Source: Parvimonas micra (lineage in GTDB: Bacteria > Bacillota > Clostridia > Tissierellales > Peptoniphilaceae). Taken from it: a stretch of DNA of 64,000 nucleotides. Position 1 is the first letter of the stretch. Every line of letters starts with the position of its first letter. A program made the translations under genes and the position numbers. Positions 17,745 to 27,229 of the stretch are shown one piece after another. Location: assembly GCF_021300775.1 (NCBI RefSeq), contig NZ_JAJTJP010000001.1, positions 1-64,000 of the forward strand. The letters are read 5' to 3'. The notes beneath the pieces were generated by a model. It saw nothing but the letters and a program-made list of their open reading frames with translations. It was not told the origin of the DNA and did no database searches.

Positions 17745-18557
17745 ATGAAAGAGAGACTAACAGTTGATGAACTAAAAAAATATGAATTAGATATTTTAAA
17801 GTTCATCGACTATGTTTGTAAAAAATATAATATAAAATATTTTGTAAGTTATGGAACATTGCTTGGTGCTGTAAGACATAAAGGCTTTATTCCTTGGGAT
17901 GATGATATTGATGTTGCAATGTATAGAGAGGATTATGAGAGATTTCAAAAGGCAGTAATTGAAGAAAATAATGACAGATATACAATTTTATCTAAAGACA
18001 ACAGTGATTGGTATTTTCAAAATTTTCTTGTAGTAATAGATAAGCACACTCTGTTGGAAGATAGTGTAAAGAGAAATAGAAAAGACAGCAATGTTTTTGT
18101 TGATGTTTTTCCGGTTGATAGATTTAATGACTTAAATTTTGTGAAAAAAGCGCATTTGATGGTAACTTTGAAACATATTTGCTTCATAAAGAAAAAATAT
18201 ATAATTCATAAAGATAGCAGAATAAAAGATTTTTGCAGAGTTGTCTTTTGGCATTTGTTGGCATTTGTAAATCCAAGATTTTTTACAAAGAAAATTCAAA
18301 AACTTGTAGAAAGATATTCTGATGAAAATGGGATTTATGAAGCTGCTGTAGGAGTTGATAAAACTGGAATGAAGGAAGTTTTTGAAACAGGAACTTATGA
18401 AGAGTTGATAGAATTACCTTTTGAGGATATGCTGGTACCAGCTCCTAAAAATTATGATAAGATTTTAACTCAATTTTATGGAGATTATATGCAAAAGCCT
18501 TCTGATGCAGAAATTGAATATAAATCACATCTATTAGATGCTTATAGAATAAAATAG
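17745..18557 (+). CDS. LicD family phosphotransferase 2
   Basis: A 270-residue paralogue of the preceding gene, with YFVSYGTLLGAVRHKGFIPW and DDDID. Divergence from its neighbour suggests a second acceptor position, as with LicD1/LicD2 of pneumococcus. AGGAG lies before ATG. The pair plus the LicC-like protein at 20.2 kb point to phosphocholine decoration of the glycan. Confidence 0.9.
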   Translation: MKERLTVDELKKYELDILKFIDYVCKKYNIKYFVSYGTLLGAVRHKGFIPWDDDIDVAMYREDYERFQKAVIEENNDRYTILSKDNSDWYFQNFLVVIDKHTLLEDSVKRNRKDSNVFVDVFPVDRFNDLNFVKKAHLMVTLKHICFIKKKYIIHKDSRIKDFCRVVFWHLLAFVNPRFFTKKIQKLVERYSDENGIYEAAVGVDKTGMKEVFETGTYEELIELPFEDMLVPAPKNYDKILTQFYGDYMQKPSDAEIEYKSHLLDAYRIK

Positions 18558-18574
18558 GGAGAATAATTTTAAAT

Positions 18575-20089
18575 ATGGCAAAAAATATAAAAGTAAATGC
18601 TTTAGCGAGTATTTTAGTTAGAGTTTTTAATATTCTGTTTCCTCTAATTACAGGGCCATACCTTGCTAGAATTTTAAGCAAGGAAGCTTATGGAGAATTC
18701 AACATTGCGAACTCTATATTAAATTTGTTTATTCCATTTGCTGCATTTGGAATTTATAGCTATGGAATTCGTTCGATAAGTAGAGTTAAAAATAATATGA
18801 AAGAAATAAGTAAAAATTTTACTGTTCTTTTTTCTATAAATGTTATAAGTTCTTTAGGTATTGGAATTTTGTATATTGGATATATGCTTTTAAATGTAAA
18901 TTCTAATATGTATATGTTGTATCTTGCACTTAGTATTCAAATTTTTACGCAATTTGTAACTATAGAATGGATGAATGAGGCTTTTGAAAATTACGGTTTT
19001 ATACTTTTTAAGACATTATTTATCCGTGTACTAATGCTTGTTTCGATTTTTGTATTTGTAAAAAAAGCTGATGATATTGTTAATTATGCTTTTATTTTAT
19101 CAATTACAAATCTTATAAATTATTTAATAAGTTTTTATTTTATAAAAAGAAAAGTAAATTTTGTAAAAATAGAATTAAAGGACATTCTAATTCATATAAA
19201 ACCATTATTAGGAATGTTATTATTAGCAAATTCATATATGTTCTATACGGCTTTGGATAGGGCTATGCTTTCATTATTAGATGCTAAAATTTCAGTTTCA
19301 TATTATACATTTTCATTGTCGATTGCACAGCTTATAACAAGTGTTGTTTATTCAATAATTATGGTAAGTATTCCAAGACTTTCATATTATTATGGAAGTG
19401 GAGATGAAAATAATTATAGTGATTTATTAAATCAAGTTGCTAGGACATTTTTATTCCTAGTAATTCCAATGGGAATAGGATTGTGTTGTGTTTCTGATGA
19501 AGTAATGTTAATATATGCAGGTGAAAAATATTTAGAAGCTGGTTTTATTTTAAAACTGTTTTCGCTTAGAATAGTTATGTGGGCTTTGGATCAACTTCTT
19601 GCAAATCAAGTTTTATTTGTAAGAGGATATGAAAAAAATATAACTGCATTCTATTTTATAGGTGGATTTATGAACTTAATTTTAAATATAGTTTTATTTA
19701 AATTGAAAATTATTCAACCTGAATATTATGTATATACTACATTGATTTCAGAATTTGTAGTATTGGTAATTCAAGTTTACTTTATTCTTAAAAAGAAGAT
19801 TATTCCTATTGATGAAATATTAAAATCATATATGAAATATATACTATGTGCATTACCATTCTTTGGAATAACTTATGGAATAAACCATTTGTTAAAATAT
19901 TCATTGGTTATAAATTTACAATTATTAATTAGACTATTTGCAATAATTGTATCTTGTGTACTATATTATTTTGTGATTATGTTAATTACAAAAGACAAGA
20001 TTTTATTTGATACACTTAATGCTATGAAGAGTAAATTAAGATCTATTAAATATAAATTAAAAGCAAAAAAATATAAAGAACAACAATAG
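18575..20089 (+). CDS. Wzx-type polysaccharide flippase
   Basis: A 504-residue MOP-superfamily membrane protein with 12-14 hydrophobic segments; the N-terminus VNALASILVRVFNILFPLIT followed by GPYLARILSKEAYGEFN is typical of O-antigen/teichoic repeat-unit flippases. It should move the lipid-linked unit built by the upstream transferases across the membrane. No matching polymerase is present in the window. Confidence 0.9.
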   Translation: MAKNIKVNALASILVRVFNILFPLITGPYLARILSKEAYGEFNIANSILNLFIPFAAFGIYSYGIRSISRVKNNMKEISKNFTVLFSINVISSLGIGILYIGYMLLNVNSNMYMLYLALSIQIFTQFVTIEWMNEAFENYGFILFKTLFIRVLMLVSIFVFVKKADDIVNYAFILSITNLINYLISFYFIKRKVNFVKIELKDILIHIKPLLGMLLLANSYMFYTALDRAMLSLLDAKISVSYYTFSLSIAQLITSVVYSIIMVSIPRLSYYYGSGDENNYSDLLNQVARTFLFLVIPMGIGLCCVSDEVMLIYAGEKYLEAGFILKLFSLRIVMWALDQLLANQVLFVRGYEKNITAFYFIGGFMNLILNIVLFKLKIIQPEYYVYTTLISEFVVLVIQVYFILKKKIIPIDEILKSYMKYILCALPFFGITYGINHLLKYSLVINLQLLIRLFAIIVSCVLYYFVIMLITKDKILFDTLNAMKSKLRSIKYKLKAKKYKEQQ

Positions 20090-20101
20090 CAAACTGTAAT
20101 A

Positions 20102-20133
20102 AAAAGTTCTAAATAATATTTAGAACTTTTTTC
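20102..20133 (+). terminator. Terminator after the flippase
   Basis: A 13-bp stem AAAAGTTCTAAAT/ATTTAGAACTTTT with an AAT loop and a T tail. Confidence 0.9.
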
Positions 20134-20189
20134 TTGTTCGTTTGAATATTGTATGTTATAATTGAAGTCGATGCATTAAGGAGGTATTT

Positions 20190-21344
20190 ATGTTATCATT
20201 ACAGGAATTTGATATTTTAAATTTTTTATTTAAAAATCAAGATAAAGAATATACTCAAGAGGAAATTTCAAATAATACAAAAATTTCTTTAGAAAAAGTT
20301 GAAGAAATTTTAGAAAAATTAAAAAATAATGAAATTATAGATAAAGATTTTAATATTACAGATAAAGGTTTTGTTGAATTAGAGCCATATAAGGTTGATA
20401 ATGCAATTATAATGGCTGCGGGAATGAGTTCAAGATTTGCTCCTCTTTGCTATGAGAGTCCAAAAGGTCTTTTAAATGTAAAAGGAGAAAGATTAATCGA
20501 AAGAGAAATTTTACAGCTAAAAGAAGCAGGAATTGAAGATATCACTTTAGTTGTAGGTTATATGAAAGAGAAGATGTTTTATTTGGCTGAAAAATTCGAT
20601 GTAGATATAGTGGTTAATGATGATTATTACAGATTTAATAATACTTCCTCTTTAATTTTAGTAACTGAAAAATTAAAGAACACATATATTTGTTCTTCAG
20701 ATAATTATTTTCCAAAAAATCCTTTTGAAAAATACGTTTTTAGAGCATATTATTCCGCCGTATATCAAGAGGGAGAAACTGATGAATACTGTATAGATTT
20801 AGATGAGAATGATAGAATTAAAGGTGTAACAATAGGAGGAAAAGATGCATGGATAATGTTAGGACATGTAATTTTCAATAGAGATTTTAGTTCTAAGTTT
20901 TCAAAATTACTAAAAGATGAATATCATGAACAAATAGTTCGTGATAATTTGTGGGAAACTTTTTACATTCGTCATTTAAAAGAATTAGATAATATGTATA
21001 TTAGAAGATATGATATAGAAGATATAAAAGAATTTGATTCTTTAGAAGAATTAAGAGCATTTGATGAAAGATATATTTCTAATTCAGGATCAGAAGTATT
21101 TAAAAATATATGTAATATTCTAAAATGTAATGAAGAAGAAATAAAAGATATAAAACCTATTAAAAATAAAATGACGAGTACTTCTTTTGAATTTAATTAT
21201 AATGGAGTTCATTATGTATATAGACATCATAATAGTAATTCTGAATTTGATTCAAAAAAATATATTGAAGAACTAGGTTTAGATGAAAATTATGTTCATA
21301 ATGATGAAGAAAGTGGTTGGACAATTTATAAGTATAAAAATTAA
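20190..21344 (+). CDS. LicC-like cytidylyltransferase with winged helix and partial choline-kinase lobe
   Basis: A 384-residue three-part protein. Residues ~1-65 form a winged-helix domain (EEISNNTKISLEKVEEILEK). Residues ~70-290 are a nucleotidyltransferase with AIIMAAGMSSRFAPL and SPKGLLNVKGERLIEREI, like CTP:phosphocholine cytidylyltransferase. The last ~80 residues resemble only the N-lobe of LicA-type choline kinases (STSFEFNYNGVHYVYRHH ... GWTIYKYKN) and stop before the catalytic lobe. It has its own promoter and terminator. AGGAGG precedes ATG. Confidence 0.8.
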   Translation: MLSLQEFDILNFLFKNQDKEYTQEEISNNTKISLEKVEEILEKLKNNEIIDKDFNITDKGFVELEPYKVDNAIIMAAGMSSRFAPLCYESPKGLLNVKGERLIEREILQLKEAGIEDITLVVGYMKEKMFYLAEKFDVDIVVNDDYYRFNNTSSLILVTEKLKNTYICSSDNYFPKNPFEKYVFRAYYSAVYQEGETDEYCIDLDENDRIKGVTIGGKDAWIMLGHVIFNRDFSSKFSKLLKDEYHEQIVRDNLWETFYIRHLKELDNMYIRRYDIEDIKEFDSLEELRAFDERYISNSGSEVFKNICNILKCNEEEIKDIKPIKNKMTSTSFEFNYNGVHYVYRHHNSNSEFDSKKYIEELGLDENYVHNDEESGWTIYKYKN

Positions 21345-21357
21345 TCTAGAAATATTT

Positions 21358-21385
21358 AAGACAGCTTTAATAAGTTGTCTTTTTT
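21358..21385 (+). terminator. Terminator after the LicC-like gene
   Basis: AAGACA pairs with TGTCTT, with an inner CTT/AAG helix, followed by a T run. Confidence 0.8.
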
Positions 21386-21470
21386 GTTTGATTTTTGGGT
21401 ATTCAATACTTGTTATTATTGAAAAAAAGTATTGTTTATGTTATCATAAGTTGTTAGTGGGTGATAAATT

Positions 21471-22316
21471 TTGAGTGAAAAAATAATAGATATAAAAGAT
21501 TTAAGATATGAATATTCTGGAGAAGACGATAAGAAAAGTATCGCATTAGACGGAATAAGTTTTTCTGTGAATAAAGGTGAATTAATTTCTATTTTAGGAC
21601 ATAATGGAAGCGGAAAATCAACATTAGCAAAATTATTAAATGCACAGATTATTCCTACCGATGGAGAAATTGAAATATTTGGAATAAATACTAAGAATGA
21701 AGAAAGAGTATGGGATATAAGACAAAAATGTGCTATGGTTTTTCAAAATCCTGATAATCAACTCGTTGCGACAGTTGTTGAAGAGGATGTTGCCTTTGGC
21801 CCTGAAAATTTAGGAGTTCCTTCTGAGGAAATAAGACAAAGGGTAGATGAAGCTTTAAAAATTGTAGAGATGGAAGAATATAAAAAACATTCACCTCATA
21901 TGCTTTCAGGAGGGCAAAAGCAAAGAGTTGCAATTGCGGGTATCCTTTCAATGAAGCCTGAAGTAATCATTTTTGATGAATCAACTGCAATGCTTGATCC
22001 TATCGGAAGAAAAGACATTATGAATACTATTTTAAAATTAAATAGAGAAGAAAATAAAACTATAATGTATATAACTCATTATATGGAAGAAGCAGTTCTT
22101 GCCGACAGAGTTATTGTTTTAAACGAGGGAAAGATAGAGTTTGATAATTGTCCTAAAAAAGTTTTTTCAAATGTTGAAACTTTAAGAAAATTAGGACTTT
22201 CAGTACCACAGGTTACAGAACTTGCATATCTTTTAAAGAAAGATGGAATAGAAATTCCTTCTGACATTTTAACTAATGATGAAATGATAGAATTTTTGGA
22301 GAGAAATTTAAAATAA
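21471..22316 (+). CDS. ecfA1: ECF transporter ATPase EcfA1
   Basis: A 281-residue ATPase of the group II ECF vitamin/metal uptake module. Walker [10 protein letters not shown], signature [13 protein letters not shown] and Walker [14 protein letters not shown] are present. The start codon is TTG at 21471; no in-frame ATG lies nearby. It overlaps ecfA2 by one base. Confidence 0.93.
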   Translation: MSEKIIDIKDLRYEYSGEDDKKSIALDGISFSVNKGELISILGHNGSGKSTLAKLLNAQIIPTDGEIEIFGINTKNEERVWDIRQKCAMVFQNPDNQLVATVVEEDVAFGPENLGVPSEEIRQRVDEALKIVEMEEYKKHSPHMLSGGQKQRVAIAGILSMKPEVIIFDESTAMLDPIGRKDIMNTILKLNREENKTIMYITHYMEEAVLADRVIVLNEGKIEFDNCPKKVFSNVETLRKLGLSVPQVTELAYLLKKDGIEIPSDILTNDEMIEFLERNLK

Positions 22317-23170
22317 TGGATATAAATTTTAAAAATGTAAGTTTTATCTATGGGGAGAAAACTCCATTTGAAAAACTTGCTTTGGATAATATAGATTTAA
22401 CTATAAAAAAGGGCGAATTTGTTGGGATTATAGGACATACTGGAAGTGGAAAATCAACATTGATTCAACATTTTAATGGTATATTAAAACCAACAAGTGG
22501 AGATGTTTTTATAGGAGATATGAATACAAAAGATAAGACACTGGCGAAAAGTGGTTTAAGATATAAGATTGGTCTTGTTTTTCAATATCCTGAATATCAA
22601 CTTTTTGAAGAGACAATTGAAAAGGATATTGCTTTTGGACCTAGAAATATGGGACTTAGTGAAGAAGAAGTTACTGAAAGAGTAAAAGAAGCGATGGAGC
22701 TTGTGGGACTTGATTACGAAACTAAAAAAGATAAATCTCCTTTTGAAATTTCTGGTGGTCAAAAAAGAAGAGTTGCAATAGCGGGAATATTAGCTATGAA
22801 ACCTGATATTTTAATCCTTGATGAGCCAACTGCTGGACTAGATCCAAAGGGTAGGGATGAGTTGTTCTTTCAAATCAAAAATCTTTATGAAAAAAATAAT
22901 ATTACAATAGTTTTGATTTCTCATAGTATGGAAGATGTTGCAAAACTTGTAAATAGAATAATAATAATGAAAGACGGACATATTCATTTAGATAAAAAAA
23001 CAAAAGAAGCTTTTAGTGATGTTGATGATTTAAAAAAGGTTGGACTTAATGTTCCACAAATTACAGAACTTATGGATGTTTTAAGAAAAAATGGACATAA
23101 TTTTAGTAAGAATATTTTAACAGTTGATGAAGCTTTTAGTGAAATCAAAAGAGAATTGAGGAATAATTAA
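22316..23170 (+). CDS. ecfA2: ECF transporter ATPase EcfA2
   Basis: A 284-residue ATPase with GHTGSGKSTLIQHFNG (the HFNG continuation is typical of EcfA2), ISGGQKRRVAIAG and ILILDEPTAGLDP. Overlaps ecfA1 and ecfT by one base each. It should form a heterodimer with EcfA1 on EcfT. Confidence 0.93.
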   Translation: MDINFKNVSFIYGEKTPFEKLALDNIDLTIKKGEFVGIIGHTGSGKSTLIQHFNGILKPTSGDVFIGDMNTKDKTLAKSGLRYKIGLVFQYPEYQLFEETIEKDIAFGPRNMGLSEEEVTERVKEAMELVGLDYETKKDKSPFEISGGQKRRVAIAGILAMKPDILILDEPTAGLDPKGRDELFFQIKNLYEKNNITIVLISHSMEDVAKLVNRIIIMKDGHIHLDKKTKEAFSDVDDLKKVGLNVPQITELMDVLRKNGHNFSKNILTVDEAFSEIKRELRNN

Positions 23171-23988
23171 TGGTAAAAAATATATCAATAGGTAGATTTT
23201 TTCCGGGAGATAGTTTAATTCACAAACTAGATCCTAGACTAAAACTATATTTTATTTTTATGTTTATACTTTCTATATTTTTTATAAAAAGTTTCCTTGT
23301 ATTTATACCACTTGCAATATTTTTATTTGCAATTATAAAAATAGCAAAATTGCCAATTATGATGGTCTTAAAAGGATTAAAAGGAATTTTTTATATCGTA
23401 TTATTTACAGTAATTTTAAATATAATATTAACACCTGGAGAGGTTTTATTTAGAATATGGATTATAAATATAACCAAAGAAGGTATAGAATTAAGTGCAT
23501 TTATGAGTGTTAGAATAATTCTTTTAGTTATAGGAACAAGTCTTTTAACTCTTACTACAAGTCCAATTGTACTTACTGACGCTTTAGAATATGTTATGAA
23601 ACCATTTGAAAAGATTAAGTTTCCAGCCCATTCTGTAGCAATGATGATGACAATTGCACTAAGATTTATTCCTACAATTTTAGATGAAATGGATAAAATT
23701 ACAAAGGCTCAAACTTCAAGAGGAGCAGATTTTGAAACGGGAAGTATAGTAACAAGAGCTAAGAGCTTAATTCCACTACTTGTACCACTATTTGTAAATG
23801 CTTTAAAACGTGCAGATGAACTTGCAGTAGCGATGGAAGCTAGATGTTATAGAGGTGGAGACGGAAGAACTAGAATGAATGTTCTAAAATATTCAAGAAC
23901 AGATTATATAGTTATGGCATTTATAACAGTAGTTTTTGCACTCGTAATAGCATCCAGATTTTTTGTTAATATTTGGATTTTTAATTAG
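23170..23988 (+). CDS. ecfT: ECF transporter transmembrane protein EcfT
   Basis: A 272-residue membrane scaffold. The N-terminal GDSLIHKLDPRLKL is the EcfT signature. The ATPase-coupling motifs are AQTSRGADFETG and AMEARCYRGG (Ala-Arg-Gly type). No S component is encoded here, so substrate-binding proteins must lie elsewhere. truA, which often follows ecfT, is at 2.8 kb instead. Confidence 0.93.
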   Translation: MVKNISIGRFFPGDSLIHKLDPRLKLYFIFMFILSIFFIKSFLVFIPLAIFLFAIIKIAKLPIMMVLKGLKGIFYIVLFTVILNIILTPGEVLFRIWIINITKEGIELSAFMSVRIILLVIGTSLLTLTTSPIVLTDALEYVMKPFEKIKFPAHSVAMMMTIALRFIPTILDEMDKITKAQTSRGADFETGSIVTRAKSLIPLLVPLFVNALKRADELAVAMEARCYRGGDGRTRMNVLKYSRTDYIVMAFITVVFALVIASRFFVNIWIFN

Positions 23989-24005
23989 ATAGAAAAGGAA
24001 TAAAA

Positions 24006-25739
24006 ATGAGTTTCGATGGAATTTTTACAAAAGCGGTTGTAGATGAAATATATCCGCTTTTATTAAATGGAAAAATAAATAAAATAAATCAACCAGATAA
24101 AAATGAAATAAATATACAGATATACAATAAAGAAAATTATAGATTATTAATGTCTTGTGCAAATAATCTTTCAAGAATTCATTTGAGTGAAAAAAACAAG
24201 AAAAATCCAATAACTGCATATAATTTTTGTATGTTACTTAGAAAACATTTAGTTGGGGGAACTATAAAAAAAATATACCAACATAAAATGGATAGGGTTG
24301 TTTGCTTTGAAATTGAGAACTTAAATGAGTTAAAAGAACTTAGTAAAAAACTTTTAATTATTGAAATTATGGGAAAACACTCAAATATAATTCTTGTTGA
24401 TAAAGAAAGCAATAAAATTATTGACTCTATAAAACATATAGACTCAAGACAAAGTAGTATAAGAGAAGTTTTTCCAAACAAAGATTATTTTTTTGTTAAA
24501 GATGAAAAAGAGAATATTTTAGAAGAAAACTATAAATTACCTTCTGAAATACTAGAAGTTTCTGAACCAATTTCAATGAAAAAGTTCTTTTATACTAATT
24601 ATTTAGGATTTTCACCAATTATTTCATATGAGTTATTACATAATTCAAATGTTGATTCAGATACTAATTATGCAAACTTAGATGCAGAGAGTATAAGAAG
24701 AATAGATGAAAATTTTGTAAAATTAGTAGATAATATAAAAAGTGAAAATTATTTTCCGATTTTTATAAAAGATGATGCGAATAACAATAAAGATTTCTAT
24801 TGTTTTGATTTGAGTTTATATGAAAATAAAGAAAAAGTAGAAAGTATTTCTAGCTTAGTAGAAAACTTTTATCATAATAATTCTTTAAGAGATAGAATAA
24901 ATCAAAAAGCATCAGGATTTAAAAAGATTTTAACTACAAAGTTAAACAGACTTACAAATAAGTATTTGGTAATGAATGATGAACTATTGAATAATCAAAG
25001 CAAAGAGGATTTAAAGATTTTTGCTGATTTACTATCTATAAATATCTATAAACTTCAAAAAGGAATGGAAAAAGTAACAGTTGAAAATATTTATGATAAT
25101 ATGAAAGAAATAGAAATTTCACTTGATGAAAAGAAATCTCCAAGAGAAAATATTGAAGCATATTATAAAAAATATAAAAAATTAAAAACTGCTGACGAAA
25201 TAATAAAGGCTGAATTACCAAAAATTGAAGAAGAAATGAAGTATATAAAACAAATTTTGGAAACAATAGAAATAATTACAGAATTAAATGAGCTTTCTGA
25301 AATTGAAGAAGAGCTTATTTCTTTGGGATATGTTAGAAAAAATAAAAAGAATAAGCAAAAACTTGAAAAGTCAAAACCTTATGTCTTTGAAACTGATTCA
25401 GGAGCATTGATTTATGTAGGAAAGAACAATCTACAAAATGAAAATCTAACATTAAAATTTGCAAATAAAAATGACATATTTTTCCATGCTCAAGATGTAC
25501 CTGGAAGTCATGTAATTTTAAGAGGATCAAATTTGACAGAAGATGACTATAAAATTGCAGGATTTTTAGCAGGATATTATAGTTATTTTAAAAATGAAGG
25601 ATATGCAAATGTAGATTACACAGAAAAAAAACATATCAGAAAAGCAAAGGGAACAGGACTTGGAATGGTTTATTATGATAATTTTAAGACCTTATTTATT
25701 GATTTTAAAGATGAATTATTTGATAAGTATAAAAAGTAA
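24006..25739 (+). CDS. rqcH: Ribosome quality-control factor RqcH (NFACT/FbpA family)
   Basis: The 577-residue protein has an NFACT-N domain (SFDGIFTKAVVDEIYPLL), a central coiled-coil region (~290-440) and the NFACT-R domain DIFFHAQDVPGSHVILRG near residue 495. In Firmicutes it recruits Ala-tRNA to stalled 50S subunits to add alanine tails. Older annotation as fibronectin-binding protein is less likely for the main role. ATG behind AAAGGAATAAAA. Confidence 0.92.
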   Translation: MSFDGIFTKAVVDEIYPLLLNGKINKINQPDKNEINIQIYNKENYRLLMSCANNLSRIHLSEKNKKNPITAYNFCMLLRKHLVGGTIKKIYQHKMDRVVCFEIENLNELKELSKKLLIIEIMGKHSNIILVDKESNKIIDSIKHIDSRQSSIREVFPNKDYFFVKDEKENILEENYKLPSEILEVSEPISMKKFFYTNYLGFSPIISYELLHNSNVDSDTNYANLDAESIRRIDENFVKLVDNIKSENYFPIFIKDDANNNKDFYCFDLSLYENKEKVESISSLVENFYHNNSLRDRINQKASGFKKILTTKLNRLTNKYLVMNDELLNNQSKEDLKIFADLLSINIYKLQKGMEKVTVENIYDNMKEIEISLDEKKSPRENIEAYYKKYKKLKTADEIIKAELPKIEEEMKYIKQILETIEIITELNELSEIEEELISLGYVRKNKKNKQKLEKSKPYVFETDSGALIYVGKNNLQNENLTLKFANKNDIFFHAQDVPGSHVILRGSNLTEDDYKIAGFLAGYYSYFKNEGYANVDYTEKKHIRKAKGTGLGMVYYDNFKTLFIDFKDELFDKYKK

Positions 25740-25803
25740 GTATTGAGGGTATAACATTAAAGTAAGTAGAATTATTTTGAAATTATAATAGTTAGGAGAA
25801 AAT

Positions 25804-26760
25804 ATGAAGGAATATCTAAACAAGGTTGGAGATGAGTGTATTCATTGTTCTGCCTGCACAAAAAAATGTCTCTTTTTAACTAAATATAAAATGGATTTAG
25901 GTGAGTTTGCAAAAAGACCTGAACTTGCAAAGAGTTGCTTCATGTGTGATAGCTGTTTAAGAGCTTGTCCAATTGATTTAGATGGTGCAAAAGTAGCAAT
26001 TAATCATAGAGAAGACTTAAGTGGATATGGTGCAGTAAAATTTATGAAATCACCATATAAGTTTAGAAATAACTCGAAGATTAAAACAAAAGATATTTTA
26101 ATGTTTGGTTGTGCTTTCCCTGGACATTATCCTGAAACAACAAAATATTTAATTGATATGTTTGAAGGAAAAATGGATTTTTCTATAGATTGTTGCGGTA
26201 AGCCTTTAGAAGATAGTGGGCTAATCTCTGATTTTGAAAAAAATTTAGATAGATTAAAAGAGATGTATAAAGAAAAAGGTGTAGAGAGAATTGTAACAAT
26301 GTGTCCAAATTGTTTTTACTTTTTTAAAGAAAAGTTGGATATGGAAGTTATTTCAATATACCAAAAATTAGAAGAAGAAAATTTACTAAATGTAATAGAA
26401 GATGAAGCTGAAATTTTCATGCCTTGTCCCGACAAAGAATCTAAAGAATTATTAAATCAAATAAAACCTTATGTTCCAAATGGTAAGGTAAAGTTTAAAA
26501 AAGTAATGTGTTGCGGAATGGGTGGAGGAGCAAAGTCCAAAGAGCCTGAATTAGCTAAAGAAATGATGAATACAGTAAAATCTGAGATTAATGAAAATAT
26601 TTATACATACTGTGCTAGTTGTTCTGCAAGTTTTGGAAAATCAGAAGTAAAAAATGTAAAGCATATTTTGAGTGAAATGCTTGGAGTTAAAGAAAAAGTA
26701 GATTTAGGATATTTTAAAAATTCTTTAAAACTTAAGTATTATAAGAGAAATAGAAAGTAA
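25804..26760 (+). CDS. Iron-sulfur protein with two CCG domains (HdrD/GlcF/LutA-like)
   Basis: The 318-residue protein opens with two 4Fe-4S motifs, CIHCSACTKKC and CFMCDSCLRACP, then two CCG cysteine-rich domains (CCGKPLEDSG near residue 130 and CCGMGGGAKSKEPELA near residue 238, plus YCASCSASFG). The family carries electrons to membrane or flavin oxidoreductases. No flavoprotein partner is adjacent, so the reaction is unknown. AGGAG precedes ATG. Confidence 0.82.
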   Translation: MKEYLNKVGDECIHCSACTKKCLFLTKYKMDLGEFAKRPELAKSCFMCDSCLRACPIDLDGAKVAINHREDLSGYGAVKFMKSPYKFRNNSKIKTKDILMFGCAFPGHYPETTKYLIDMFEGKMDFSIDCCGKPLEDSGLISDFEKNLDRLKEMYKEKGVERIVTMCPNCFYFFKEKLDMEVISIYQKLEEENLLNVIEDEAEIFMPCPDKESKELLNQIKPYVPNGKVKFKKVMCCGMGGGAKSKEPELAKEMMNTVKSEINENIYTYCASCSASFGKSEVKNVKHILSEMLGVKEKVDLGYFKNSLKLKYYKRNRK

Positions 26761-26768
26761 GGATTGAT

Positions 26769-27176
26769 ATGAAAAATTTTAAGAAAATATTTAAAATAAG
26801 TAATATATTGATTGTTTTATTAACTGTTGTATTATGGGTTTGGAATAATTTAAGTATCAGTAGAATGGGTGTTGCAAGACATATTCACTATAAAAATGCC
26901 TCATTATTTCCTAAAATCTTCAGTCATACAGGATTAATAATACTTACAATAATACTGTTTTTAATTTTAATAATAGAATATATTATGTTAAATGCAAAAA
27001 ATAATAAAAAATGTATAGTTTATATATTGTTTGTTTTTAATATATTATCTACAATATTTATGTTTACTTATGATATAAAGAAAATTTTTATTTTTTATTA
27101 TGTAGTAATATATATAATTCTAATTAATTTAATTTTATTTTTTGAAATTTTAATTAAATATTTAAAAAAGAAATAA
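26769..27176 (+). CDS. Small membrane protein of unknown function
   Basis: A 135-residue protein with about four hydrophobic segments (residues ~8-26, 48-68, 78-96, 101-128) and a basic C-terminus. It starts 8 bases after the iron-sulfur gene, so it is probably co-transcribed. No recognisable motif. Confidence 0.6.
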   Translation: MKNFKKIFKISNILIVLLTVVLWVWNNLSISRMGVARHIHYKNASLFPKIFSHTGLIILTIILFLILIIEYIMLNAKNNKKCIVYILFVFNILSTIFMFTYDIKKIFIFYYVVIYIILINLILFFEILIKYLKKK

Positions 27177-27182
27177 TGAATT

Positions 27183-27217
27183 AAAAAAGGTTCAGCTCAG
27201 AAAGCTCAACCTTTTTT
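27183..27217. terminator. Bidirectional terminator
   Basis: AGGTT-C-AGCT pairs with AGCT-C-AACCT, with A and T runs on either side. It ends the plus operon and the minus rhodanese gene. Confidence 0.85.
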
Positions 27218-27229
27218 ATATTTTTTAAA

